From: Limnoperna fortunei
Lineage: Eukaryota; Mollusca; Bivalvia; Mytilida; Modiolidae
Assembly (NCBI GenBank): GCA_944474755.1
Contig: OX104118.1
Span: forward strand, 74,479,865 to 74,543,864
Reading direction: 5' to 3'
Length of the DNA stretch: 64,000 bases
The notes beneath the pieces are model-generated. The model ran no database searches and had not been told where the DNA came from. It was given only the letters and a program-made list of their open reading frames with translations. The translations under genes were made by a program, and so were the position numbers. Of this stretch, positions 1 to 12,089 are shown piece by piece (the first letter of the stretch is position 1; every line of letters begins with the position of its first letter).

Positions 1-177
1 AACCAACATATAGAAAATAAATCCAATAAAGTGTTTAATTTTAACATCCAGTTGCTTTTACCCTACTCTTATCATACTGAGTAGTTCGTAAGACATTCTT
101 GAAAGGTACGCCTTAATTAATCATTGTGTAAAATTAACTTTTATATGTTTCCACCAATTATGTTGTGGAATTTTCAG

Positions 178-3100
178 GAGTTCCTTAGAAGCTATGATTG
201 AATGTTATGGGCTACAGTTGGCAGATAATGAAATGCATACTAGATGCCCGAGGAAGGAAATTAAAGTATTATCGGATCAAGGTATAAAAAGCAATAGAAA
301 TATCCACTCTTCCAAAAATGTGAACAATTTATTATTGTCTTTGTAGATCGTGCTGTCCAAGTCTTTTCCCATTTGATAGTAATACAATTGCAATATACAC
401 CCTTAAGGGTCAAGCAAAAACAATACAGATGACATGCATCATACAGATCAAAACTAAGATATCATATACATAAGGATTCTCAAAAACTTACAATAGACCA
501 ACCGTTTATCTGTTAGTGAAATTAAACAGGGATTATACAATTACCTGTTTGCCCACATTTTGAACATTTTCGCCTTCATTTCATTATGATCAGTTGACAC
601 ACATCATGAAATACATGAACACCACTGATCATCCCTTTTGTACTTTGCTTTCTATTAACTAGCCGACATTATTTCGGTATGTCGTGTTTTCTGTAAAAAT
701 GGACAAGAAAATTCAAAACAATTCAAATGTGCATGTGTAAGATAATAACATTGGATGGTGAAATTTCTAAATTACTGGTCATAACAATAGTCATATGTGA
801 ATCCTTTCTTAAATACTAGAAACTGCAGAATACGATTAAATAATACACTAGCAACAATGCAAATCTAGATGTACAAAAAAACTTACCCAATGAATAACAC
901 AATAGATAATGCTCCCACTAAACAGTAAGATTTTAAGTAAATTTCAGTGGCGTAGCCACGATTTTTAAAGCTGTAAGCAGGGGGTCTGGGGGCGGCAGCC
1001 CCCCTGAAGCTGAACAGAATTTGGAAGTCGAAGGATGACTTTGGCCTTCTCCAGGCACTTTTACCCACACATTTCGCTATTGAAGTAATGATTAAAAATG
1101 CACAAAAACATGAATATCAGATAGTAAGTTATCACAGCCAGCTTTGATTTTTTTAGGTTTTTTTTCTTTTTTTTCTTTTTTCTCTCTTTTTTTCTTTTTT
1201 TTCATTTTTTATTTTTTTTTAAATTTTTTTTTATTTTTTAAAACTTTTTAAACAGTTATCTGAGAGTTATCTTCAAGACATTGGTGCAAACAGGGACCAT
1301 TCATATAGGGTCCCCTGGCGAAAATACAACTGGGTATACTCAAGAAGTCTGAGTCTGAGTATATAAAAAAACTCCACTAGTGATAACACAAAGAAGATCG
1401 ACGAGAAAGTCAGAACAACCCCAAATCTTGATCACTGACTTGAAACACAACCATTCAATCTACTTCAAACTGTAATAATCGACTAGCTTAATAAGGGAAC
1501 AGAAGATGGATTTTGCGGTTACCATCTGATGCAAAAGTATTGATGGCTTCATCAAAATCTATTTGGATTTCTGGATGCACATGCATCAGTGACAAGCCAT
1601 TCAACCTGTCCTCTACCATCGTCGACCGAAGATAGGTCTTAACACGTTTCAGTGCACTGAAGGACCGCTCCGCTGTTGCAGAAGTGACTGGCATGGACAG
1701 GAGAATCTTAACAGCTGTGTGAATGTGTGGATACAGCTCAGGATTAGCATGTTGGAGGGTTTCAATCAAAGATCTAGGCTTCTCATTGATATTATCCCAC
1801 TTGCACCTCCATCTGACCATCTCCGTTCGAGATGTTGCTACCCGCCATATTAGCAGCCCCGTCATACCCCTGTCCCCTCATAGCCTGTGTGACTATTCCA
1901 TACTCGTTGAGTTTTCCCATAATGGTTGCCGCAAGAGCTTCTCCGGTTGTAGAACTGGCTTCAGCAAATCCGACAAATCCCTCTTTTACTTTCAATAACC
2001 CATCTGTATCAGTATCGACATAACGAAGGCATAACGCGACCTGCTCAATGGTTGACACGTCTGTGGTTTCGTCAGCAATGATACTGAAACAGTTAGCAGC
2101 ATTGCACTCCTGGACAATACGTCGCTGTATTTGATCGCCACAAATACTGATCAGCTCATTTTGGATTTGGGGTGATAAATATCTGGCATTTGGGGGACTA
2201 TTCTGTAGATGATCAGCTAAAATCTTATCAGTTTCAGCTCTAAATTTGATCAAAGCGATAAAATTACTCTTGTCTTCCGTATGACCACGGAGGGGAATAT
2301 TCTGTTTTCCACACAGGTAGATAGTCTTCAAGATGCTCTTTAGAATATCCCGATTTCTCGAAATTTAATGCTGGAAAGAGGTACTCAGCATAGAAATGAC
2401 ATCTTCCTTTTTGCCCTCAGCGACGGCCACAAAATTTTCGCTTTTTTCCACACAATTTCCATGCCCAGATTGCTTCAAGTGACGTTTGATTAAAGTCCCC
2501 AAGTTTGCCCAGTCATTCACAGGGTCACGAACAAATGCATGTTCATCACTGTTGAACAGCACACAATATAAACAATAAAGACCATCTTCAGATTGTGAAT
2601 ATCTGAGCCAAGGGAATTTCTCTAGCCATGATCTGGTAAATGCCCTATTTACCCCTCGAATCTTTCTAAGGGGAAAAGCAAACGATGTCGGAACGAGCCA
2701 ATTATTCTTTAATAAGAAAAGCTTTTGTTTGTCATTAACAGTTGTTTTATGCAATGCAATATCAAATGTTGTAGGCTGGGTAGATTTGGACTCTGGTTCC
2801 AATATGGGTGGGCTAACAGAAGCAGCATTGCTATCTGGATCAGCGATGCTCTGTTCAAGATGGGCAGACCCTGATTCAAATGTGGGCGGATTAATAGGTA
2901 CAACATCGCTGCACTGAGCATCACCTTGAGCAAGACTGACGGACTCTGGTGATTTTTGTTTTTCTACGGGATGTTCATCAATACTTGTAGAGGGAGGGAG
3001 CCGCAGATGAGACATTTTGCGGTTTCGAAAAATATTTCGTCACTTTACTTTGTCCCTTGTCTATTTCGGAAGACTTACTCCTCTTCATTTTAATTGATCT

Positions 3101-5423
3101 GCTTGCTACTGATTTATGTAAACTTATTATTATTTTATGAAATGCTACGGTAGCACGAATAAATCGTGAATAATTCACTCAATGTGAATGATAGCCGGAT
3201 TGCTTAATCAAACTGTTCAAGATTTATAAAGGACGCAGGTTAAAATCGTGACGTTATGAGTCAAGAAGTAAATTAAACGCAGTTACTTTTGGGGCACCAA
3301 CAGGGTAACTCCTCATGTCGCATTTTAAAAGCTATATTTTCGGGGAGGTCGCAAGTCGTTTTTGGCATACAATGTAGGTCGATTTTTGATTAATCGTAAT
3401 TCAAGATCAAACGAGATGTTGAACAGTATACACAAATAATGTAGTAATAACTATAATTATGTTAAATGTTTAACTTTGTGCGTCCATTGATTTGATCTTG
3501 AACTTCATATATTCATAAACCCAGAAAAATGCAAATACGAAAAAAAAAATTGCCAAAATTATTTGTAAGCACATGCTTACAGTGCTAATAAACAGCTACG
3601 CCACTGAATTTGAACATTATATTTATATTTAACCTAATTAAATTTACTGAACAGTCTAATTGTTAGTTTGCACATTTTAACTGACTGTGCACCTCTTCTT
3701 GTAGATTTGTTATTTACTCATATGCAACTGAATTCATTGTAGGACTACATAAGTCTATCGATGAAGAAATTTCGATGTATCGTCCAACATTTAGTGACTT
3801 TTTAACTAATTAAAGTTATGAAAACTTCATAAATAAACACGAATTGTATGACTCGTATGTATCCATACCTAAGTGTCTTTATATTTTTATACCCCGCAAC
3901 ACAGTGGCTTGGTATTATGCAATATCCTCCATAAGGGTCAGTCCGTCTGTCCGTACCTTGGTGGTTTTTAGATGATAACTTGAAAACGCGTCAACAGATT
4001 TTGTTTAAACTTTGCACGGCTGTTAAGTATTATAAAATAAAGATCAAGTTCGATTTTCAGCACAATCTAATTTGTAGTTTTTGACTAAGGCTAATTCTTT
4101 TTTTCAACTGTTAATGGTTTCCAAATGATAATTTGAAAACACGCCAACTGATTAGCTGTTATTAAGTACTATAAAATGAAGACCAAGTTCAATTTTCAGC
4201 ATAATCAAATTTGTAGTTTTTGACTTAGGCCAATCTTTTTGGCCAATAGTTGACGGTTTCCACTATACAACACGTCAACAGATTATTTTAAAACATTGCA
4301 CAGCTGTTAAGTAGTATAAAAGTAAGATAAAATTCAATTGTCAAAACAATCCCATATGTTGTTTTTGAGTTGGGTCGATTTAGAATTATTTTATAGGTCT
4401 AAGTATAAACAAGTTAAAAATTGTAACGGAGTAAAATGTGTTCATAAATATTAAATACAATGCAGCGTTGCGGGTATCGTTTCATGTCCCAATAGATGCC
4501 ATATTTTTAATAACTGAATCAGACAAATACAAAAACACATACAAAAATTAATGCTGTCAATAAGATGTCGTATTGGACGAAAAATGCGATGAATTAAAAA
4601 CTGTATTTAATAATTTTTTTTAAATGTTTCTAAACAAATGGTAAACCTATTAGCATGGCATGTAATCGTTTAAAACTACTTAATAGAAAAGGTGTGAAAT
4701 AGTTAAAATGAAATTACTATAAAACGATTCGAAGTCATTTTTCCTATGCATATATATGTAGTAGTTCTTCTATTTTTCATTTTTTTTATTTACGAACTTT
4801 CCATATCGTTATTCTGAGAATAAATAATGACCAATAACATATTCGAATATAAAATAATGTTTATAAACATGGTAATTTATTATAATTTCTTTTTATTTTT
4901 ACTTGAATGTGTTATCTCCCTTACACTATTTGAAAACGAATTCAACCATGTAAAACTTGTTTAAATTTTTAGACAATTGCATTTACTTGTTATTTTTATG
5001 CATCGCAGAAGATTACAGCCAATGTAACTATTAAATAATTATAAATGAAAAAAACTGTAGTTGAATGCTGAATAAACAATTACACTATATTTTCCAGGAA
5101 TGACGAATCCACTATTACCGGACAGTGGCTTCCCAGTACTGTTTTCACCGCCAGACAAGATTGGATATGTAAAAACAGAACCTTTACAGGACACAAACAC
5201 GACACCATCATATAATAGATATTTCAGTACGGACATTCGTAATATTTACGACTTTTGTAACAACAACGTGCATGTCATTCACCAAGATATCGTCCATTCG
5301 ACAACAGATACAAGTAGCTGTAGACATCAGAACATACGACCATCGCCATACTCACCAACCACGTACTATACTCATTTCACTGTCCGACCAAATCTTAAAG
5401 TTGTACATTTCGATGCCACTTAG
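178..5423 (+). CDS. 3' end of an unrecognised protein-coding gene (two exons, partial)
   Basis: Two exons are inferred at 178-281 and 5098-5423. The first follows a TTTTCAG acceptor, carries 34 open codons (SSLEAMIECYGLQLADNEMH and on to a CPRKEIKVLSDQ end) and stops at a GTATAA donor in phase 1. The second follows a TTTTCCAG acceptor, and the split codon becomes GGA, so the reading frame continues through an ATG to a TAG at 5421-5423, giving about 108 more residues. The last exon is rich in Pro, Ser, Thr, Asn and Tyr and contains VKTEP, which fits the sumoylation consensus common in transcription factors; a nuclear role is only inference. The intron of about 4.8 kb holds a hAT element and another repeat. 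I do not recognise the family. The phase match supports the join, but no splice evidence is available; the last exon alone could be a chance reading frame. Confidence 0.5.
945..3606 (-). mobile_element. hAT-superfamily DNA transposon, internally deleted copy
   Basis: The ends are a perfect 12-bp inverted repeat, CAGTGGCGTAGC at 945-956 and its complement at 3595-3606. They are flanked by identical AATTT at 940-944 and 3607-3611, a 5-bp target duplication. The 2662-bp body carries a decayed transposase on the minus strand and a T-rich tract near 1145-1250. The copy lies in an intron of the gene at 178-5423, antisense to it. The usual hAT duplication is 8 bp; a 5-bp duplication fits the less common hAT5-type group, as I recall it. 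Confidence 0.85.
1488..3015 (-). pseudogene. hAT transposase (TTF zinc finger / DUF4371 / dimerisation domain), broken
   Basis: Three pieces of one transposase read on the minus strand. Piece 1 (3015-2365) has a Ser/Pro-rich N-terminus and a TTF-type zinc finger region, with Cys pairs near GLYCLYC and the paired HLKQSGHGNC. Piece 2 (to about 1830) is in the same frame after a single TAA at 2365-2367 and shows the DUF4371 signature IADETTDVST and ending GYDGAANM. Piece 3 (1865-1488) is shifted by one frame and is the hAT C-terminal dimerisation domain, SATAERSFSALKRVKTYLR. The long middle of the family, roughly 300 residues including later catalytic positions, is missing between pieces 2 and 3. 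One nonsense codon, a large internal deletion and a frame change make it inactive. It resembles ZMYM-like 'zinc finger MYM-type 1' predictions that are common in invertebrates. Confidence 0.88.
3889..4477. mobile_element. Short element with inverted termini and about 3 tandem internal units
   Basis: The ends are ATACCCCGCAAC (from 3889) and GTTGCGGGTAT (to 4477), nearly perfect inverted repeats. Inside, a unit recurs at about 3974, 4127 and 4259, marked by TTGAAAACGCGTCAACAGATT-like text, then GCACGGCTGTTAAGTA and TTTGTAGTTTTTGACT. The period is about 130-154 bp. A fragment of the same family lies in the opposite orientation at 61290-61500. No coding capacity is seen, so it is non-autonomous. 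Confidence 0.65.
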
Positions 5424-6400
5424 TGTGTTACGAAGCTAAAATCTTTGTATAAATATGGGGCGTAAGCACTACAGCACTTTCAGTTTTAGTTTTACTATGT
5501 ACTAACAGAAAGAAGCTTCCCAAAGGATACAGCACTGAGGATTTTCATGAATATGAATCTTAGAATATCAGTGTCATTTCTGTGTAATGTACATGTTTGT
5601 ATTGAACTACTGGTGCAAAGACATATTCAAAAACGTGTTCAAAACATACGCTTAACTTCAGATGCAATCAAATTGCTCATAATATTATGTCAAAAAATCT
5701 TAAAATGGTGTAAATATTATATGTTTTATATTGCCCATACATATCATCAAAATGTTTTAAAACCGTCGAACCACTTTCATCATGTGCTACAGTTTATGTA
5801 GTTATAACCTGTTTTTATGAACTTAATTATCCGTCATAACACTGTCGGTTCCGTAGTTTCGTATACATTGATGTTCAAGACCGCCATTTTTAGTTTTAAG
5901 CCACACATTTGACAACATTATTTTAATCAAACATCTGGAGAAGATTTTAAACATTGTTTTAACTTGCATAATTTAACTTTAATAATTTGGAAAAATTAAC
6001 AAAAACATGAACGATCAATGCTATTCAATATCTTTTACTATTTGACATTCCAATATTGTTGGTAAGAGCGCTGTCGATGAAACTTGTATAGCTGAAATGA
6101 ACATCTTTCGTAGTAAATTTTCTAAATAACATACAGGCACTGTTTAATTCATAAAGTTCCAAATAAATCTATGCGGTAAGAAATCATTAAAGAAAAACGC
6201 ACTATGATTTTAAAATTCACTCCCCCTTGAGATAATTGCCAGATCAACTGTGAAGCAATCTGCTGCACATTATACGTAGAAATTGTCTCTAAATGTAGAA
6301 TAAAATGATCAGATTTTAAATGACGTGATTCTTTCAAAAAGAAAACGTGTCCAGTTTACTCTGTATAAACTTCTAAATTTAGCCGTTAATATTGTGAAAT
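5424..6400 (+). other. Probable 3' UTR and downstream intergenic DNA
   Basis: This follows the stop codon of the first gene. It is AT-rich with no convincing reading frame; the 84-codon frame at 5547-5801 lacks family features and coding bias. A polyadenylation site cannot be placed with confidence. Confidence 0.35.
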
Positions 6401-7000
6401 CGTAAAACCTCTTGTGACGTTACGTCGCATTGCGCGTGTGCGAAGTGGAAATATAACGACTTATATAACGTGTGACGTTATAAGAACGTCATATCAGAAT
6501 TGAATATAATTGCATGCAGATTTTTTTATAAACAATATCTTCGGTTTTACAGATTATAGTTGAGATTATAATTTATATACGTTCATATCCGTAGATATGC
6601 AGATTTTAACAACTGAAGTGCCCCAAGTACGCCCTGAGGCGAAGCTGAAGGGTGTACACGGTTGCTGAAGGTGTTGAAATCTACAGATATGAACGTGTAT
6701 AACGTTATTATCCCCGGTATTAGTTTTAAATAAGGAATTTTTAGGTACTTTGTCAACGCAATGGCGTACGTTAAAGTGACGTTTTCATCATTATCAAAGA
6801 AAGTTTCATTGAAATTTGATAACAATGAGGCTTTTTTACAAGGTGTAGGGTACCTTTGGTAGAACCCTACTGTACTTGAAAAAAAAACCAGTTTTTTGTT
6901 GGATTCAAACAGATGTTTAAGAAATAAATTTTGGCGCTGAATGTCTTGCAGAGACGTCATGATAGTGTGACGTCGTTGTTTGTCAAACTGCATATCTTTT
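6400..7000. repeat. Repeat-like region with an imperfect palindrome
   Basis: At 6574-6702 two arms match as an inverted repeat: TATACGTTCATATCCGTAGAT on the left and, reversed, TACACGTTCATATCTGTAGAT on the right, enclosing about 80 bp. The region also has recurring TGACGT(C/T) motifs at 6415, 6471 and 6970. A 136-codon minus-strand frame (6993-6583) crosses it, but it shows no recognised domain and its end runs through the palindrome, so I do not call it a gene. Confidence 0.45.
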
Positions 7001-7498
7001 GTATCTTTTTCTGTTAAAAATAAAACACATTTGGACTTTTTGTTAAGGATTTCATCATCCTATATATGACACAAACCAATTACCATTTATAATATAAACG
7101 CATCTTTTAGGTACTTTTGTGCAAGTAACGGTTAGCAACACCCGGGTATATGACTTAGCAACGCTCCGGGTATATTGGTTTTGTAAAGACGTGTAACTGA
7201 CCAATCAAATTTCAGGAATAATACTGATACTGGGATAATTTTGTTTCTTATTAGAGTTTTAGCAAAAGTAACAATTTGCTACTGAATTTAATTAAAAACT
7301 GACAGTATATGTTTACTGTAGATGAGATTTAAAATATAAAACTATAAAGTTAATTCCACAAAAACTTAGTCCCGGGCGTATTACAGGCTGCCAATCAACT
7401 GGTACCTACAGACTTTGAAGTCACTTTTTCTTCCAACACGTCATGCTCTCATTAAATCAATTATCGATTTCATATCTTAGAAACTTCAAGATAAAGAT

Positions 7499-7565
7499 GA
7501 TTGATTAATGGTGTTTAACGCCCGAGCAGCAATATTTCAGCTATATTCAGGCGATCAAGATAAAG
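7499..7565 (-). mobile_element. SINE 3'-domain fragment
   Basis: Read on the minus strand this gives the conserved tail of molluscan tRNA-derived SINEs: TAGCTGAAATATTGCTG followed by CGTTAAACACCATTAATCAATC. No tRNA-like head is attached, so it is a 5'-truncated copy. A full-length relative lies at 60384-60630. Confidence 0.65.
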
Positions 7566-7640
7566 AATGTAAATCTATATATGGCACAAACAATAAAAAA
7601 CAGACATATAAAAAACAAAGCTAAAGGACAAACAAATACA

Positions 7641-7975
7641 CAAGGCTTTCCCAAAAACGAAAGCAAATACCCATTTCTTTCTTAAACCAACAATTTTTAC
7701 ATTGTGATATCCTAAAAGCTCTTAAACATTAAATACCTCACATTCAATCAGAACGTCCGAAACAGTCCCATGCGTTTTGATTTGTTGACCCAAAGATTAG
7801 AAATGAGTGTGCGTGAAAGTAATAAAATGACGTATTACATGTACTTTAATGCAATTTTGGAAAGCTAGTGTGATGATCTACTCGATAAAGAAAATAGTAT
7901 ATCTATCAAGAGTGGAAAATTACCCGGTCTTATCTATCAAGAGTGGAAAATTACCCGGTCTTTCACAAAATTGTA
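7641..7975. repeat. Dispersed repeat with a 31-bp tandem duplication
   Basis: The block shares a series of motifs with 11738-12060 in the same order: GGCTTTCCCAA, TTTTACATTG, ATATCCTA, CAATCAGAACG and TTTTGATT. At 7900-7961 a 31-bp unit starting TATCTATCAAGAGTGG is present twice without change. No coding content is seen. Confidence 0.6.
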
Positions 7976-8120
7976 TGTTGTTGGCATTCTTCTGTTTAGA
8001 AACAATGGAGTCTGCGACTGAGTAATTACTTAGTTGTGGGGCAACAGCGCCGGGTGTGGCTGAATAAGCCAATGTCGCACTTGCTGCAAGTTGGGTTCTC
8101 TGCTGTTTGTAAGAACCCAT

Positions 8121-11100
8121 TAATCTTAGTTTAATCTTTAGGGGTAATGATAATCTTTTAAAATTTTGCCAAAATTTACATTAGGTATAGATTTAAAGGA
8201 AAATATTTAATATTATTGAAACATAAAAATAGAGCTATATTTGATTAACTCTTATGATCTGTAGAATTTTATTACATTCATACACAGTGTTATTTGGGAC
8301 CTTCAGCACCAACCTCGTAATCAACGTTAGAAAGTCGTCAACTTCTAGATATTCAAAATAGATGTACATTGTGTTCATTGGTACTTTCAGTTGTGACATA
8401 TATTGGCGACCTCACAGCTCAATAAAAAATATTTTTTCCTGTGAAGCCCGCTTTCCGTCATACTCTCCAATAACACATACATGTATGTTATTTATTAAAG
8501 TTCTATTTCCTATTTATGAAATTCCCGTCACGATTTTTTTACACACGTTTCGAAGACATTTTAAATGATATATTTGTCTATTAAAAGGTGACCGGCAGGA
8601 TTTTATGTTTTTTTACAATGTCAACTTGGTTGCATGGTTGTAGTCAAAAAGGTTATATTGTTAAGTTTTTAATAGTTCAATGATTCTTCAAGCACAGCTG
8701 GGTCTAGTTACGATCCCTAAGGGTCGACCCACAGAGTTGCCCAGGTGGCGGAGAGAACATATGGTGTTCCTTTGGGAACCTATCAGGTTACATAATACGG
8801 AAAACTTGGCTGCGGACCATAAATAATGTCGTGTTTGTATAATGCCGTACTCTTCGCGCGTTACAGTACATTTTATATAAAAAAAGTAGGCATAATGTAA
8901 CCGCTAAAAGACCTTTTTTCATTCCTACACAACTCCATACTTTTCTTGCAGCAATCACGATCACCAGTCATTAGTTCATCCCATCTTCCAATTGATTTAT
9001 TGTGTGTAAACGCTACAATAGAAGTAAAATACAGATCGTTAGAATAAATCAAGCACGACGTGCAGTTTTGATGTTATTTCTTATAACTTTACTATAATTA
9101 CAATCCCAAATGTTTGTTATATCATTTCTATCAAGTTTTTGTGTTCAAAGAACAATTCCACAACAATGGGACACTGACGATAATCTATGTGTAGTGATCT
9201 GTTGGGCACTGATTGTACTAATAATACTCAATCGGCATAAACAATAATATGCATTAAAATTATGCCCAATAAAAATCCTATGTAATTTTAATCAAATATT
9301 CGTCATAAACTCGATTCTTCCTCTTGTTCCTGAAGAGCTGATTTTGTTTCAACTATTCAACCTTAAGACAATTGCATTTAAATCTATCACAGCAATGCAC
9401 AGAAGGTAAAACAATCGAAAACACGGTTCTGGTGTTTATCTTCAAGGATACTACTTTCAAATTTTGGACTAGACACATACAATGCTGAAACAAATCTATG
9501 TATTGGCGATGAGCTTTCGCACCCTATCATATGGGCAGTAACTCTAGTTGGCATCTAGAATAAATCTTAAATGAGCTTTAAAAAATTTAATTAATGCAAC
9601 TCCAGGTTCGACCTCATAGCACTTCGTGGAAAAAAATCGATTTCTGTATGTAATTGTAAAGTCATTCCTTAGTTACACCAATAGTTACATATTTCAGTAA
9701 TTTTTCGGTAAAAAAAGAAAAATACCCAACTAATTAAAAAAACAACATTAAATTTAAATGACCCTAGAGACAGCCAATTGTCGATGTCAAAATGTACAAA
9801 TAAAACTTGTAATGCTATTCACCACTAAAATATTAAAAACACCGGAGAAAAATATTGGTCACGTGCACTTGAAATATTTTAAAACTATGATCATATCACG
9901 TATGAGCGTAGGCATGATAATGAATAATCTAGTACTAATGTACTAAATAACTACAATAGTTATGTAGGTACTAGATCCGTTATTAATCTGTAATACACCT
10001 GGCAATAATATACTTGAACTGTCAGTATATTATAATTAAACTTCAAAGGTATTTTCTGTACATTTCACAGTATAACCACGCTGGTGTTGGAAACATTTGC
10101 GATTAAAAAGATCGACTTAACTCGTACCCTTAGGTCGGACGTTCCCTACAAGTACTCTGACTTTTGCCGCCAATTAAGCTGATAACGCTGGAACATTTCT
10201 TACTTTTTATCCGTAAATTGAAAACAGAACATGTCGAATTTTTCAAATAAATTCGTCGATGACAAATGTGACATTCGATTTTTCTCAAACTTTGTTTTCA
10301 CATTTATTGAGCTACAAATATTATCCTGTATTCTTAAAGACTTGTTGATGGGGTAAATCGCAGGGGAAAAACAACAAATTTCATTTTCACCATTCAGATA
10401 TCTATTAGAGATTTTCCTCAAATACAGTTTGTTTGTCAATTAGGAAGTAAAAAATCTCAAACCCGAGTATGAAAATGAAACAATGGAAAATTTAAAATTT
10501 AAGTGTATATGTTATTCTAAAGAAAATGTGTATTGGGCTAAAGCTTCTTACGGAAATGTTATAGTTTAGGTCTGCAAGTTGTATAAAATTTCATCAAAAT
10601 TTTGAGTCCTATGTACAGTCAGAGGCAAAAATTACATTATATCATATGTCTGGTATGTTCAGTGAATTCCACATTTTAATACGTAAGAAACATATATCTC
10701 TAACATAGTTTAATCCCCATAGACATTGCGTTGAAAATATATCTAGCTTCGAGTTATCTAGTGCATCTTTAACATAAAATTTCGTATTAAATAAACAAGT
10801 TTAAAAGCCAACCTACAATGTACATGCAAGATATCAGGTTGTATAAACATGAAAATTTCCAGTCAATATAAGTCTATTTTTATCCCCACTATTTTTAGAC
10901 CTGAAACCAATCCAGTTTATGACATAAGATATTATTTGTATTATATGTCAAGTGATTGGAAAATTTGAATTTGTCACGACTACATGTAAACACCTGAATG
11001 GGGATGGGAAATATAAAATTAGTCACGTGACGTTAATAATTCAATTGGATTATTTTCTGTACAGAAGTGACGTTTGACATGCACTAGCTTTAGCAACATC

Positions 11101-11737
11101 GGATAATGTTGCAATATCCAAAAGAAAAACAAAAATATTTTTCAATAATTACATTATATTTTGTTTAAACTTCTTGTTCATTTATTTTATTTTTTTTTTC
11201 AAATTTAGTTCATGGCGGATTTAATTCTTATGAATAGCGGTAATCAGTTTTATTGGAGGAAAGTCGACCAATAAGTGGTGCTAAAAGAAAACCAACACTA
11301 TTGCTGATCTTGTCATATTGTCCCGTCGTAATACTAAGGTTGACGAAGTGCGTTAATAAACGGTGACATTCCAATTTAACGGAAATCATTTTATGTTCAC
11401 AATTTGTTTGCTTTATTTCTTCTTGGGTAGAAATATCTTTACTCATTGCAAGAGTACACTAAACAACAATCTCGGCGTTCAACTGGCATCCTGGAGAACA
11501 ACTGACTAACGGTGCGACTTGCAGTGTTGAGTAGGTGAAGCTAGCATTTCAAAACCATCGCATGACAAACCCACTGGACTATACCCCCTCCCCCCCCCCC
11601 CCGAAAAATGTAGCAAACAAACCATGCCTGAAAGCGTCACAAAGTCGATCAGTCTGTATATATACGTTAACACCCCCTTTCGCACTTTGAGCAGCTAATC
11701 AATATGAATAATTAATAGGTTCTTTCATAAGTTTTTG
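8121..11737. other. Intergenic DNA without a recognised gene
   Basis: About 3.6 kb of AT-rich sequence. Frames of 60-80 codons occur on both strands, but none shows a domain, splice support or conservation cue that I can recognise. A homopolymer run of about 14 C lies near 11588-11602. CpG dinucleotides are sparse, as expected for methylated or decayed DNA. Confidence 0.4.
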
Positions 11738-12060
11738 GGAAAGACCGGTTGATCTTTCTGGAGCGCAGCGGAACGAGCCAAAAGACATAAAAATTTCTAT
11801 CACGAGTGAAAGTTCACACGGGCTTTCCCAACAACTTTTACATTGCTTATATCCTATAGACTCTCCATTGTTTTATACTCCATTGTCTCCGACATCCAAT
11901 CAGAACGCCGGAAACAAGAACGTCATAGAAGAACGTTGTTATGCTTCCATAACAACGTTCTTGTTCCTGGCATTTTGATTGGACGACGCAGCAAGTACAG
12001 ATGTGTGCGCGTGAGCTCATCTGTACTAGAAATCGGCCATTTACGGAAGAAATTAAATGA
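11738..12060. repeat. Second copy of the 7641-7975 repeat family, with an extra hairpin
   Basis: It carries the motifs GGCTTTCCCAACAAC, TTTTACATTG, ATATCCTATA, CCAATCAGAACG and GTGTGCGCGTGAG in the same order as the other copy. At 11896-11982 it forms a strong inverted repeat: CCAATCAGAACGCCGGAAAC on the left pairs with TTCCTGGCATTTTGATTGG on the right, and GAACGTTGTTATG pairs with CATAACAACGTTC around a four-base loop. Confidence 0.6.
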
Positions 12061-12089
12061 CTTTACAACAATCCTCAGATGTATTTGAA

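Noticed and set aside
883..1068. Minus-strand frame with GAAAPRPPAYSFKNRGYATE
   Set aside because: It spans the left terminus of the hAT element, whose GC-rich end region commonly gives such a frame. It is not a gene.
6583..6993. 136-codon minus-strand frame
   Set aside because: No domain or splice context. Its end runs through an inverted repeat with the common repeat text near 6620-6700, so it is probably a chance frame in a repeat.
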